NCBI GenBank assembly: GCA_021160885.1
Contig: JAGHBR010000048.1
Coordinates: 1 to 14,668 of the forward strand
DNA from: Caldisericaceae bacterium
Lineage (GTDB): Bacteria > Calditrichota > Calditrichia > Calditrichales > Calditrichaceae
Direction: 5' to 3'
DNA: 14,668 nucleotides
Each line of letters begins with the position of its first letter. Within the stretch, counting starts at the first letter, position 1. Position numbers and translations under genes: made by a program. Below are positions 8,433 to 14,668 of this stretch, one piece after another. The notes below the pieces were generated by a model. It saw only the letters and a list, made by a program, of their open reading frames with translations. It did not search any database and was not told the origin of the DNA.

Positions 8433-8869
8433 AAGTAGTGGTGCAAAGAGTTAAAAAGGCAAGTGTTTCGGTAAACGGGCAAATTGTAGGGCAAATTGGA
8501 AAAGGATTGATGCTGCTTATTGGAGTAGCCCAGCAGGACACCGAAGCAGACATTGAATTTGTGGCTGACAAATGCGTTAATTTGCGCATTTTTGAAGATG
8601 AACAGGGAAAGATGAACCGATCATTGCTGGAGGTCGGCGGTGAAATTTTAGCTATTTCTCAATTTACTTTGCTTGGCGATACGCGTAAAGGCCGGCGACC
8701 CAGTTTTATCCAGGCTGCAGAGCCGCAAAAAGGCAATGAATTCTACCAGAAATTTATTGAACGATTGCGAAGCCATGGAGTAAAAGTTGAAACAGGTATT
8801 TTTGGCGCCATGATGGATGTGGAATTATTAAACTACGGCCCGGTAACTTTAATTGTAGAAAGCAAATAA
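8429..8869 (+). CDS. dtd: D-aminoacyl-tRNA deacylase
   Basis: Cytosolic enzyme that hydrolyses D-amino acids (classically D-Tyr) from mischarged tRNA, and also Gly from tRNA-Ala, keeping protein synthesis homochiral. At 146 residues it has the usual length. Both active-site signatures are present: SQFTL at 77-81, and NYGPVT at 135-140, which carries the Gly-cisPro motif used for chiral rejection. The N terminus MKVVVQRVKKASVSV is typical of the family. It starts at GTG inside the dnaE stop (GTGA, 4-nt overlap), with AAGGA three bases upstream and GAGG ten bases upstream, so translation is probably coupled to dnaE. The pairing puts a translation-fidelity enzyme in the same transcript as the replicative polymerase; whether this is functional or just genome packing is unknown. 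Confidence 0.97.
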   Translation: MKVVVQRVKKASVSVNGQIVGQIGKGLMLLIGVAQQDTEADIEFVADKCVNLRIFEDEQGKMNRSLLEVGGEILAISQFTLLGDTRKGRRPSFIQAAEPQKGNEFYQKFIERLRSHGVKVETGIFGAMMDVELLNYGPVTLIVESK

Positions 8870-8871
8870 AA

Positions 8872-8900
8872 TTGCTGCTAAAGCTTTCTGTTCGTAATAT
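8872..8900 (+). promoter_or_regulatory. Candidate promoter for the PASTA-rpe operon
   Basis: TTGCTG at 8872-8877 and TAATAT at 8895-8900 have an ideal 17-bp spacer. The -35 matches consensus at three of six positions and the -10 at four of six. It begins right after the dtd stop, and its -10 runs into the inverted repeat at 8897-8918. Confidence 0.35.
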
Positions 8901-8918
8901 TAATTGTTTAATTAATAT
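8897..8918. repeat. AT-only 9-bp inverted repeat before the PASTA gene
   Basis: ATATTAATT (8897-8905) and AATTAATAT (8910-8918) are perfect reverse complements around GTTT. The repeat overlaps the candidate -10 and abuts the weak ribosome binding site TGGA (8918-8921) of the PASTA gene. It could be an operator, or a hairpin that limits ribosome access. With no G-C pairs in the stem, a stable RNA hairpin is doubtful. Confidence 0.4.
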
Positions 8919-8929
8919 GGAATTAAAAA

Positions 8930-9700
8930 ATGGATTCTGAATTCTTCTTAAAATTTTTACGTTTCAAAATTGCAAAGTTAATATTGGCTTTAATTGCTTT
9001 TATTTTCATCGTTCTGCTGTTTGATAAAATCATCATGCCCTGGTACGTTCGTCTTGGTGAAGAATACGAATTACCTGATGTGGTTTCCATGAAAGTAGAT
9101 GAAGCAAAAAAACTTTTGGAAGAAAATGGCTTTGGCCTTGTGCTTGCTGATTCGGTTTACGATGAAAACTTTGATCCTGGATCAATAGTCGAACAGAATC
9201 CGGCGGCATTTAGCAAGGTTAAAAAAGGTCGCCATGTTTATGTTACTGTCAGCATTGGCGAAAAGCCGATTAAAATGCCCAATTTATTTTTTAAATCACC
9301 CCGTGAAGCAGAGTTGATTTTAAAAGCCAATGGTTTACAACTCGGTTCCTTGTACTACGAATATTCAGATCTGGCTTTGGAAAATGTAGTGATAGGCCAG
9401 TCCTTTCCGCAAGGACAGCCGGTGAAAAAGGGAACCAGAATCGATTTAACCATTAGTCTGGGGCCATTTCCGCAAAAGAAGTTAATGCCCGATTTAACAG
9501 GCAAAAGTCTGAATATTGCTAAACGGCAGCTTCAATTATTGGGCGTACAAAATATTCGTATTGAATACGAAACGAGAGAAGATATTCTGCCAGAAACCAT
9601 CTTAAGCCAGAATGTTAAGGCAGGTACCCCGGTTGAACAGGTCAAAGAAGTGACTTTAAGAGTTAGTAAATTGCCGATGAATCAAAACAGTGAGGAGTAG
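8930..9700 (+). CDS. Membrane-anchored protein with three PASTA domains
   Basis: A 256-residue protein with a short cytoplasmic N terminus, one hydrophobic helix at about 14-32 with no signal-peptidase site, and three PASTA domains outside the inner membrane at about 45-111, 112-178 and 183-247. Each domain shows the family pattern of a [LM]P-D/N start, an A-x-x-x-L helix, an x-Q-x-P/V turn near the end and a final T/V-x-V/I-S strand. PASTA domains bind muropeptides or beta-lactams when attached to PknB-type kinases or class A/B PBPs; here neither a kinase nor a transpeptidase domain is present, so this is a stand-alone anchor or sensor of unknown partner. It is followed directly by rpe, an arrangement reminiscent of the kinase(PASTA)-rsgA-rpe order in Firmicutes. 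The ribosome binding site (TGGA, 8 nt away) is weak and follows an AT palindrome. Confidence 0.9.
   Translation: MDSEFFLKFLRFKIAKLILALIAFIFIVLLFDKIIMPWYVRLGEEYELPDVVSMKVDEAKKLLEENGFGLVLADSVYDENFDPGSIVEQNPAAFSKVKKGRHVYVTVSIGEKPIKMPNLFFKSPREAELILKANGLQLGSLYYEYSDLALENVVIGQSFPQGQPVKKGTRIDLTISLGPFPQKKLMPDLTGKSLNIAKRQLQLLGVQNIRIEYETREDILPETILSQNVKAGTPVEQVKEVTLRVSKLPMNQNSEE
9692..9697 (+). promoter_or_regulatory. Ribosome binding site fixing the TTG start of rpe
   Basis: GAGGAG lies five bases before the TTG at 9703 and inside the last codons of the PASTA gene. This strong site, plus the conserved N-terminal APSILSAD motif directly after the TTG, makes it the start. Confidence 0.75.
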
Positions 9701-9702
9701 TT

Positions 9703-10374
9703 TTGCCTTTTTTAGCGCCTTCTATTCTGTCCGCAGATCTGGTGCGGTTAGTTGAACAGATTGAAATCGTTGAAAAAAACGGAGCGGATTTAATTCATGT
9801 GGATGTGATGGACGGGCACTTTGTTCCTAATATGACCTTTGGTCCGGCCATTGTCGAAGCTCTCAAAAAAATTAGCAAACTGCCCATCGATGTTCATTTA
9901 ATGGTAAGCAATCCCATGCAATTTGTGGAATGGTTTGCTGCAAGTGGGGCAAACTATTTGACCATCCATCAGGAAGCTTACTGGCACCTGGATCGGGCGG
10001 TTAATCGAATTAAAGCTTTAGGCTGTAAGGCAGGAATCTCCGTTAATCCTGCCACTCCGGTCAGCGCCATTCGACATTTGCTTAATGATCTTGATTTAGT
10101 GCTGGTGATGACGGTAAATCCCGGTTTTGGAGGGCAAAAATTTATCCCTTACACATTGGAAAAAATCCGCGAGCTTGATGAATTACGTTCCCGCTTACAA
10201 GCAAACTTTTTAATAGAAGTGGATGGCGGAATTGATGAGCTGACGGCTAAAAGTGTGTTGGAAGCAGGCGCCGATATTTTAGTAGCCGGCAGCGCCATTT
10301 TTGAAAAAAATTCCATTGCTGAAGCAGCACACAAACTGAAATCGATTATACTGGCGCGGGGGAAGGAAGTGTGA
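9703..10374 (+). CDS. rpe: Ribulose-phosphate 3-epimerase
   Basis: Interconverts D-ribulose 5-phosphate and D-xylulose 5-phosphate in the pentose phosphate pathway, as a metal-dependent cytosolic TIM barrel. At 223 residues it matches the family. Visible signatures are APSILSADL (5-13), HVDVMDGHFVPN (32-43), DVHLMV (63-68), NPGFGGQ (139-145), EVDGGI (172-177) and the phosphate-binding AGSAIF (195-200). The metal ligands H32, D34, H65 and D174 are all present, and D34 and D174 are the expected acid/base pair. A small deviation is HLD at 95-97 where many homologues have HLH; this is outside the metal site. The gene starts at TTG two bases after the PASTA stop, with a strong GAGGAG, and overlaps the next gene by four bases, so all three are one transcription unit. 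Confidence 0.97.
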   Translation: MPFLAPSILSADLVRLVEQIEIVEKNGADLIHVDVMDGHFVPNMTFGPAIVEALKKISKLPIDVHLMVSNPMQFVEWFAASGANYLTIHQEAYWHLDRAVNRIKALGCKAGISVNPATPVSAIRHLLNDLDLVLVMTVNPGFGGQKFIPYTLEKIRELDELRSRLQANFLIEVDGGIDELTAKSVLEAGADILVAGSAIFEKNSIAEAAHKLKSIILARGKEV

Positions 10375-10949
10375 AACAAACGCTTCCCATGGTTAAATTA
10401 ATTCAACGTAAAGCCATTCATTTTGCCACAACCCTTATTCCCCTGTATTATTATTTTTCACACAATACAGAGATGGTAAAATGGCTAACGGTTATTTTAG
10501 CTGCAGGATTCCTGTTGGCCGACCTTTTGCGACTAAAATTTATCCTTGCTAAAAAGATTTTTTTGAATATATTTGGCTCAATGCTAAAGGAAGCAGAGTC
10601 GCAAAAACGTTTAACCGGCGCGACGATGCTCTTTATTGGAATGGCAGCAACGGTTTTTTTGTTTAAAGAAAAACAGGCCGTTCCGGCTTTGCTCATGGTT
10701 TGCCTGGCGGACCCACTGGCCGGGATTGTTGGACAGTGGGCAGGAAAGAACTTTTTCTGGGAAAAAACACTGGAAGGCAGCGCCGCCTTTTATTTAACGT
10801 CTTCGGCCATTATTTTGATTTTTACCGATTACAGTTGGTGGGGACTGGCGGTGTCTTTAATGGCAACTTTGTTGGAATTGCTGCCGCTTCCGTTAGACGA
10901 CAATTTGTTAATCCCTGTTGCAGCAGCTTATTTATTGGGTATTGGTTAA
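10371..10949 (+). CDS. Polyprenol/diacylglycerol kinase-like integral membrane protein
   Basis: A 192-residue multi-spanning membrane protein of the dolichol kinase/phytol kinase/Dgk1 (SEC59-VTE5, CTP-transferase-like) group. Members phosphorylate a lipid alcohol such as a polyprenol, phytol or diacylglycerol, often using CTP. Seen in the sequence: an N-terminal RKAIH (13-17), LTGAT (81-85), a core LADPLAGIVGQWAGK (112-126) leading to KTLEGSAAF (132-140), and the C-terminal hallmark ELLPLPLDDNLLIP (169-182) with the acidic pair D176-D177. About six hydrophobic segments are evident. It starts at GTG within the rpe stop (GTGA), with AAGGA three bases upstream, indicating translational coupling. 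Substrate cannot be read from sequence; recycling of undecaprenol or diacylglycerol for envelope synthesis would fit the PASTA neighbour. It is distinct from the unrelated small DgkA family. Confidence 0.82.
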   Translation: MKQTLPMVKLIQRKAIHFATTLIPLYYYFSHNTEMVKWLTVILAAGFLLADLLRLKFILAKKIFLNIFGSMLKEAESQKRLTGATMLFIGMAATVFLFKEKQAVPALLMVCLADPLAGIVGQWAGKNFFWEKTLEGSAAFYLTSSAIILIFTDYSWWGLAVSLMATLLELLPLPLDDNLLIPVAAAYLLGIG

Positions 10950-11017
10950 GACTTTTGGGTTGAGAAGGTAAAAAAGACCTTATTTCAAATGCCAGAAGAT
11001 TGAATATAAAATTGTAA

Positions 11018-11023
11018 AAAGGA
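11018..11023 (+). promoter_or_regulatory. Ribosome binding site that selects ATG 11032 over ATG 11023
   Basis: AAAGGA ends at 11023, overlapping the first possible ATG (11023-11025) but lying eight bases before the second one at 11032. The second ATG also gives a normal signal peptide beginning MAKHR. A TATAAA at 11005-11010 could be a -10, but it is so near that the leader would be only about 15 nt, and no good -35 is seen. Confidence 0.6.
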
Positions 11024-11031
11024 TGTTGGGA

Positions 11032-12009
11032 ATGGCAAAACATAGAATTATTTTTTTGCTGATCTTTGTTGCAGTCCAGATGGTGCAGGCCTCTGGTTTT
11101 AAAAAGTACGCCGGCGAATTTTTAGCCATTGGCGGCGGGAGCCGTCTTTCAGCCATGGGCGGCGCCGGCGTGGCTCTGGTCAATGATGTGTCTGCCGGTT
11201 ATTGGAATCCGGCCGGATTGAGTTTGGCTAAGGGTTTTCAAATCCAGTTTACGCACGGCAAACAATTTATCAGCAGCGTTCAACACGATTATCTTGGTTT
11301 TTCTCATCCTTTAAATCAGAAAACCACCGTCGGGCTTTCGCTAATCTATTTTACGGTAAATGGCATTAAAGATAGTCGTCAGGCTTTTAACGAAGCAGAC
11401 AATAAAGTGGATTATTCAAAAATACGCACGTTTAACACCGGTGACTACAGTTTGTTCTTGTCAATCGCGAAAAAGCGTTCGGACCGTTTGCGACTGGGCA
11501 TGAATGTCAAAATGATTTATCGCGATTTTAATGTGGAAAATGCCCTTGGATTGGGATTTGATCTCGGCCTGCAATACGATCTATGGAAGAATTTAAAAGT
11601 TGGCGCTTTATTGCGTGATGTGACTTCTACCATGATTGCCTGGAGCACAAATGAAAAAGAGTTCATTGCGCCATCACTTCGATTCGGTCTCAGTTATTTG
11701 TTCAACTGGCCGGTCATGAATTTGAGCCTTAAGCCTTCAGCCGATCTGCAGATTTTAATGGAAGGGCGCGATTATGCCGCTCAGGTTAATGTGGGGCCTT
11801 TAAGCCTGGATTCTTTCTGGGGGCTGGAGTTAGACTACCGGCACATTGTAAGCTGGCGGGCCGGCCTGGATGATCTGCAGCGTTTTAATACCGGCATTGG
11901 ATTGAATATCCCCAAAGTTTCCTTCGATTATGCCTTTACCAATTATGCATCGGAACTGGGCAATGTGCACCGCATTTCCGTTCATCTATTTCTCGATCGC
12001 TTGTTTTAA
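11032..12009 (+). CDS. PorV/UPF0164-family outer-membrane beta-barrel protein
   Basis: A 325-residue exported protein. The Sec signal peptide has a basic start (MAKHR), a hydrophobic core, and a likely cut after V-Q-A at residue 20. Right after it comes the family signature of PorV/PorQ-type proteins: GEFLAIGGGSRLSAMGG (28-44), then an acidic-small stretch to YWNPAGL (57-63). The remainder alternates polar and hydrophobic residues as in amphipathic strands, and the chain ends in Phe (DRLF), the usual C-terminal signal for BAM-mediated outer-membrane insertion. In Bacteroidota, PorV shuttles T9SS cargo and related barrels resemble FadL; which role applies here cannot be read from sequence. It sits 82 nt after the lipid kinase gene, and its last 24 bases overlap the 3' end of the opposing TPR gene. 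An ATG nine bases earlier (11023) is rejected because its Shine-Dalgarno site would overlap it. Confidence 0.87.
   Translation: MAKHRIIFLLIFVAVQMVQASGFKKYAGEFLAIGGGSRLSAMGGAGVALVNDVSAGYWNPAGLSLAKGFQIQFTHGKQFISSVQHDYLGFSHPLNQKTTVGLSLIYFTVNGIKDSRQAFNEADNKVDYSKIRTFNTGDYSLFLSIAKKRSDRLRLGMNVKMIYRDFNVENALGLGFDLGLQYDLWKNLKVGALLRDVTSTMIAWSTNEKEFIAPSLRFGLSYLFNWPVMNLSLKPSADLQILMEGRDYAAQVNVGPLSLDSFWGLELDYRHIVSWRAGLDDLQRFNTGIGLNIPKVSFDYAFTNYASELGNVHRISVHLFLDRLF
11986..12009. other. 24-bp tail-to-tail overlap of convergent genes
   Basis: The barrel gene on the plus strand ends at 12009 and the TPR gene on the minus strand ends at 11986, so both stop codons lie inside the other coding sequence. There is no intergenic room and no visible stem-loop with a T-run for either transcript. 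Confidence 0.85.
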
Positions 12010-13257
12010 AAGCAGTTTGCATTTTTCTGCGTAAGGACTTTCGGCAAAGTTTTTACTTAAACGATTACAAATATCTCTGGCCCGGGCGGTGTCTTTTAAA
12101 AATTTTAAGTAAATGCGGGCGGCTCGGTACAGGTAGTAAGGAGTCTGTTCGTTTGTTGGAAGCTGCGAGGCCAGCAAAATGTAGCTACGGGCGGCGAATT
12201 CATATTTCTTAAACTTTTTTTCCAATACATTAGCCATCGAGTCGATTAATACGACCACCGTTGAATCACTTCCATGTTTATTTAAGTTAACACCCAATAA
12301 GGTAATGGCTTCTTCATAGCGATCGGTTTTAAAGTACAAAAATGTGAGCCGCTTAAAAGCCTTTAAAGCCAGAGGATGATCAGGAAAGGCGTCCAGAAAG
12401 AGACGGTAGTTATCGATGGCGGTGTTTAAAGAATCAAAGACGTTTTCGTAAAGTTCAGCCAGATAAAACTGAGCCAGGGCGCTTTGTGGTTCGCCCGGAA
12501 AATGGTTGATCAGTCGAATGAAACCATCCCGCGCCTGTTCATAGCGTTTAAACTGACGATAGGCCAGCATGGAACTTTCAAACAATGCTATTGGCATCAA
12601 ACTTGATTGAGGAAAAAGACTTTCTAACTTTTTAAAATGGCCGTAAGCAGCAGAAAATTTTTTCAGACGTTTTTGTAAAAAACCTTTCCAGTAAAGTAAA
12701 ATATCTCCGGGGTAATCGTTCTCTTTACAACTTTCTTCAAACAAAATCAAATCATTCAGTAATGCCTGGTCAAAACAGGAAAGATTAAGGTTGAAAATGA
12801 AATGAAAAACATTAAATAACGCTTCTGTCTGATTCTCAAAATAATGATTTGTGTTCAGGTAGCTTTCGATGGGCTGCTGACAATCGACCAGACAGATCAA
12901 TGGTTTTTGGGCCAGCATTTGTTGAATGTGGGATTTTGCTTCCGGAGCCAGATTCCCCTTAGGATAAAGAAGACAGATTTTTAAATACTGAATTAAAGCT
13001 GCGGTAATATTTTTTTGATCTTCTAAAATTTTTCCGTACATCCATAAAATTTGATCATTTTGTTTGTAATTGGGATTTTGTCTTAAAAAGTTCTGGAATT
13101 GATCGATTAGAAAAGAATCGAATTGGTGACCTTGATTTTCAAAAAACATTTGTTGTAAAAAGGTAAGTTGGTTAGCAGCCCCGTTTTCATCCTGAGCGCG
13201 GGCTGGCATAATTAACAACACTGTAAAAACGAGGAAAATGAAAAGTTTTTTCAGCAT
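11986..13257 (-). CDS. Exported TPR-repeat protein
   Basis: A 423-residue protein with a clear Sec signal peptide: MLKK, a hydrophobic stretch, and P-A-R-A before the likely cut at 21/22; there is no lipobox. The mature part is alpha-helical, with TPR-like hairpins best seen at about 187-216, 224-256, 262-294 and 298-323, where 'FP' and 'P-x-x-P' turns follow each helix pair as in BamD/YbgF-type periplasmic TPRs. Two more hairpins, at about 68-100 and 375-406, are looser. No catalytic motif is seen. The AGGAAG six bases before the ATG supports the start. It lies only 13 nt after the NFACT/RqcH gene and is probably co-transcribed with it. Its stop codon falls inside the opposing barrel gene. 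Role inferred as periplasmic scaffold; partner unknown. Confidence 0.88.
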   Translation of the reverse strand: MLKKLFIFLVFTVLLIMPARAQDENGAANQLTFLQQMFFENQGHQFDSFLIDQFQNFLRQNPNYKQNDQILWMYGKILEDQKNITAALIQYLKICLLYPKGNLAPEAKSHIQQMLAQKPLICLVDCQQPIESYLNTNHYFENQTEALFNVFHFIFNLNLSCFDQALLNDLILFEESCKENDYPGDILLYWKGFLQKRLKKFSAAYGHFKKLESLFPQSSLMPIALFESSMLAYRQFKRYEQARDGFIRLINHFPGEPQSALAQFYLAELYENVFDSLNTAIDNYRLFLDAFPDHPLALKAFKRLTFLYFKTDRYEEAITLLGVNLNKHGSDSTVVVLIDSMANVLEKKFKKYEFAARSYILLASQLPTNEQTPYYLYRAARIYLKFLKDTARARDICNRLSKNFAESPYAEKCKLLLKQAIEK

Positions 13258-13270
13258 AATTAACTTCCTG

Positions 13271-14668
13271 TTAGTTAATGTTCATTGGTTGTACAAATAG
13301 TACTTTTTCATTCTGAACCTTAACGGTGCCGGGCGGCGTTTTTCTAATCCGGCTTACATAGCGAACCTGCGTGTAAATCACCGGAACAGTGGCAGAATTA
13401 CGCGCTTTACTGTGAGCCGCTGCAATGCGCGCTGCCTGTTCAATTACATGGGCTGGCGGCGTTTGAGTGCGATTGGGCACGCGAATAATCACATGCGCAC
13501 CAGGCACGCCCTGGGCATGTAGCCAGATGTCCCATTTGTTGGCAAAACCAAAGGTCAGTAAGTCGTTGGTCTGCCCGTCTTTGCCGATGTAAACATCCCA
13601 GCGCCCGTCAAGGATTAACCGATTGAAAGCGTATTTTAAATTATCTCCGCTAAACTCCTTTTTTGTTGAAGCGCTGTCCTGGATCAAACGCATCTCTTTT
13701 AGACGTTCATTGAAAGTTTTTAAACGCTGCAATGTTTTAATTTGTTCTAACTGGGTTAACAGTTGCTCTATTTCTTCAATTTCCTTTTGATAGGTGTCCA
13801 TTTTAATCTGCAACACCTGGCGATCATGTTTAATGTTTTTGAATTTATTGAAATAACGTTGGGCATTTGCTGAAACGGATTTGGCCGGATTGAGTTTTAT
13901 TTTGATTTTTTTCTGTTCATCAGAAAAAATATTAGTCAATTCCACCTCTTTGGCCCCGACAGGAATCTGATTTTTAAAGGTGAGCAGTAAATTGCCTTTT
14001 AACTCGGCTTCTGCTTTTCTTTTGCTTAGATCAGCATTTTGTTGCACTCGCTGCAAAGAAGATTTTAAAAATTTTAAACGTTTTTGTAGCGCCGTTTGGC
14101 TAATGGCTTTAAGCTTTTCAAATTCCTGACGAACACGCCGTTCGTAATAAAAGGTAGCCAGGGCATGATTAATAGAATCAAATTCTCTGACATTGCAACC
14201 CGTTTCCAGATGGTGCAGTGGAATCAGTGAAATTTTTTCTACCTGATTGGAAGCATTGTCAAAATAGAGATAGGCTTTGCCGGCCGAAAGTTGCCGGCCA
14301 ACCTGCAAAAGAGTTCCGGTAAATTCCTTTTTTTGTGATTGGGTTAACTCAGCAAGTTTGGTTGTGGAGCTCAGCTGGCAACGAAAGAGTATTTCGTCTG
14401 TCATGGTTTTGCTTAACGCGGCAAAGTGTTTCTTTAAAAATTGAAGAACTCCCAGGTTGTTAGACTGCGTCAGAAGTTCATTTAAGGTGGTTTTCTGTAC
14501 TTCCCGCAAATCCATTTTAGGTTCCGGAGGCGATTCCGTTTGAGGGTACTCGTTCTTTTCTTTAAACAGGTCAAGCAGTTCATTAGCTTCTGAAAACAGA
14601 AAAACATTATTGTGTGGCGGAAAAAAAATAGCTTCCAGCCTGTGTGTTTCTAAATCTAATACTAAATG
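13271..14668 (-). CDS. rqcH: NFACT-family ribosome quality control protein RqcH (5' end outside the window)
   Basis: The frame is open from the right edge to the TAA at 13271-13273, at least 465 residues. The ATG at 14513-14515 is internal: the 51 preceding codons are open and read as the end of the NFACT-N domain (starting HLVLDLETHRLEAIFFPP). RqcH binds 50S subunits obstructed by peptidyl-tRNA and recruits tRNA-Ala to add C-terminal alanine tails for degradation. Numbering from that ATG, a helix-hairpin-helix-like part lies at about 10-50, a coiled coil at about 125-280 interrupted by the family hallmark LNPAKSVSANAQRYFNKF (208-225), and NFACT-R at 298-414 with GKDGQTNDLLT (311-321), DIWLHAQGVPGAHVII (329-344) and PPGTVKV (394-400). 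About 100 residues, including the Asp-Arg motif needed for tailing, should lie outside the window, so activity cannot be judged. It probably heads or belongs to the operon with the exported TPR gene. Confidence 0.93.
   Translation of the reverse strand, partial: HLVLDLETHRLEAIFFPPHNNVFLFSEANELLDLFKEKNEYPQTESPPEPKMDLREVQKTTLNELLTQSNNLGVLQFLKKHFAALSKTMTDEILFRCQLSSTTKLAELTQSQKKEFTGTLLQVGRQLSAGKAYLYFDNASNQVEKISLIPLHHLETGCNVREFDSINHALATFYYERRVRQEFEKLKAISQTALQKRLKFLKSSLQRVQQNADLSKRKAEAELKGNLLLTFKNQIPVGAKEVELTNIFSDEQKKIKIKLNPAKSVSANAQRYFNKFKNIKHDRQVLQIKMDTYQKEIEEIEQLLTQLEQIKTLQRLKTFNERLKEMRLIQDSASTKKEFSGDNLKYAFNRLILDGRWDVYIGKDGQTNDLLTFGFANKWDIWLHAQGVPGAHVIIRVPNRTQTPPAHVIEQAARIAAAHSKARNSATVPVIYTQVRYVSRIRKTPPGTVKVQNEKVLFVQPMNIN

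Noticed and set aside
10965..10981. AAGGT/ACCTT hairpin after the lipid kinase gene as a terminator
   Set aside because: Only five base pairs and no T-run follow; too weak to call.
11023..11031. Upstream ATG for the PorV-like protein
   Set aside because: The only Shine-Dalgarno sequence overlaps this ATG, while the ATG nine bases later has ideal spacing and a cleaner signal peptide.
14513..14515. ATG at 14515 (minus strand) as the start of the NFACT protein
   Set aside because: 51 further open codons upstream match the expected NFACT-N end, and the protein would otherwise lack its N-terminal domain.
1..14668. Mobile elements, CRISPR arrays, tRNA or rRNA genes, defence systems
   Set aside because: No transposase, integrase, terminal repeats, spaced direct repeats, cloverleaf-like sequence or defence-type domain was seen on either strand.

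Overview
The window reads as a core-genome stretch of a Gram-negative bacterium of the Fibrobacteres-Chlorobi-Bacteroidetes type, most likely Calditrichota (Caldithrix-like). The supporting evidence is: moderately AT-rich DNA; a lipoprotein that fuses TPR and PD40 (TolB-like) repeats; a PorV/UPF0164-type outer-membrane barrel ending in Phe; several Sec-exported TPR proteins; and frequent TTG and GTG starts with good Shine-Dalgarno sites. The taxonomic call is inference from family style, not from a marker-gene search.

Layout. (1) Positions 1-4508, plus strand: the 3' part of a very large TPR-repeat protein, open to the left edge, followed 9 nt later by a TPR plus PD40 propeller lipoprotein. 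(2) Positions 4509-4955: a 447-nt gene-poor gap with two inverted repeats, a possible 26-residue hydrophobic ORF and a weak candidate promoter for the next gene. (3) Positions 4956-8869: dnaE (replicative DNA polymerase III alpha, TTG start, complete PHP metal site), overlapping dtd (D-aminoacyl-tRNA deacylase) by 4 nt. (4) Positions 8930-10949: a membrane-anchored three-PASTA protein without a kinase domain, rpe (TTG start), and a polyprenol/diacylglycerol kinase-like membrane protein that overlaps rpe by 4 nt. (5) Positions 11032-12009: a PorV-like outer-membrane barrel. (6) Positions 11986-14668, minus strand: an exported TPR protein preceded in its operon by an NFACT/RqcH ribosome-quality-control protein that runs off the right edge. 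The barrel gene and the minus-strand TPR gene converge and overlap tail to tail by 24 nt.

How the genes work together. Two themes are mixed. One is information processing and quality control: DNA replication, removal of D-amino acids from tRNA, and rescue of stalled large ribosomal subunits. The other is the cell envelope: TPR scaffolds, a propeller lipoprotein, a PASTA anchor, a lipid kinase and an outer-membrane barrel. The TPR-PD40 lipoprotein and the PorV-like barrel recall parts of type IX secretion, but no diagnostic T9SS core gene is present here. I saw no mobile element, CRISPR array, tRNA, rRNA or obvious defence system. The region looks like vertically inherited housekeeping DNA with a few intergenic oddities.
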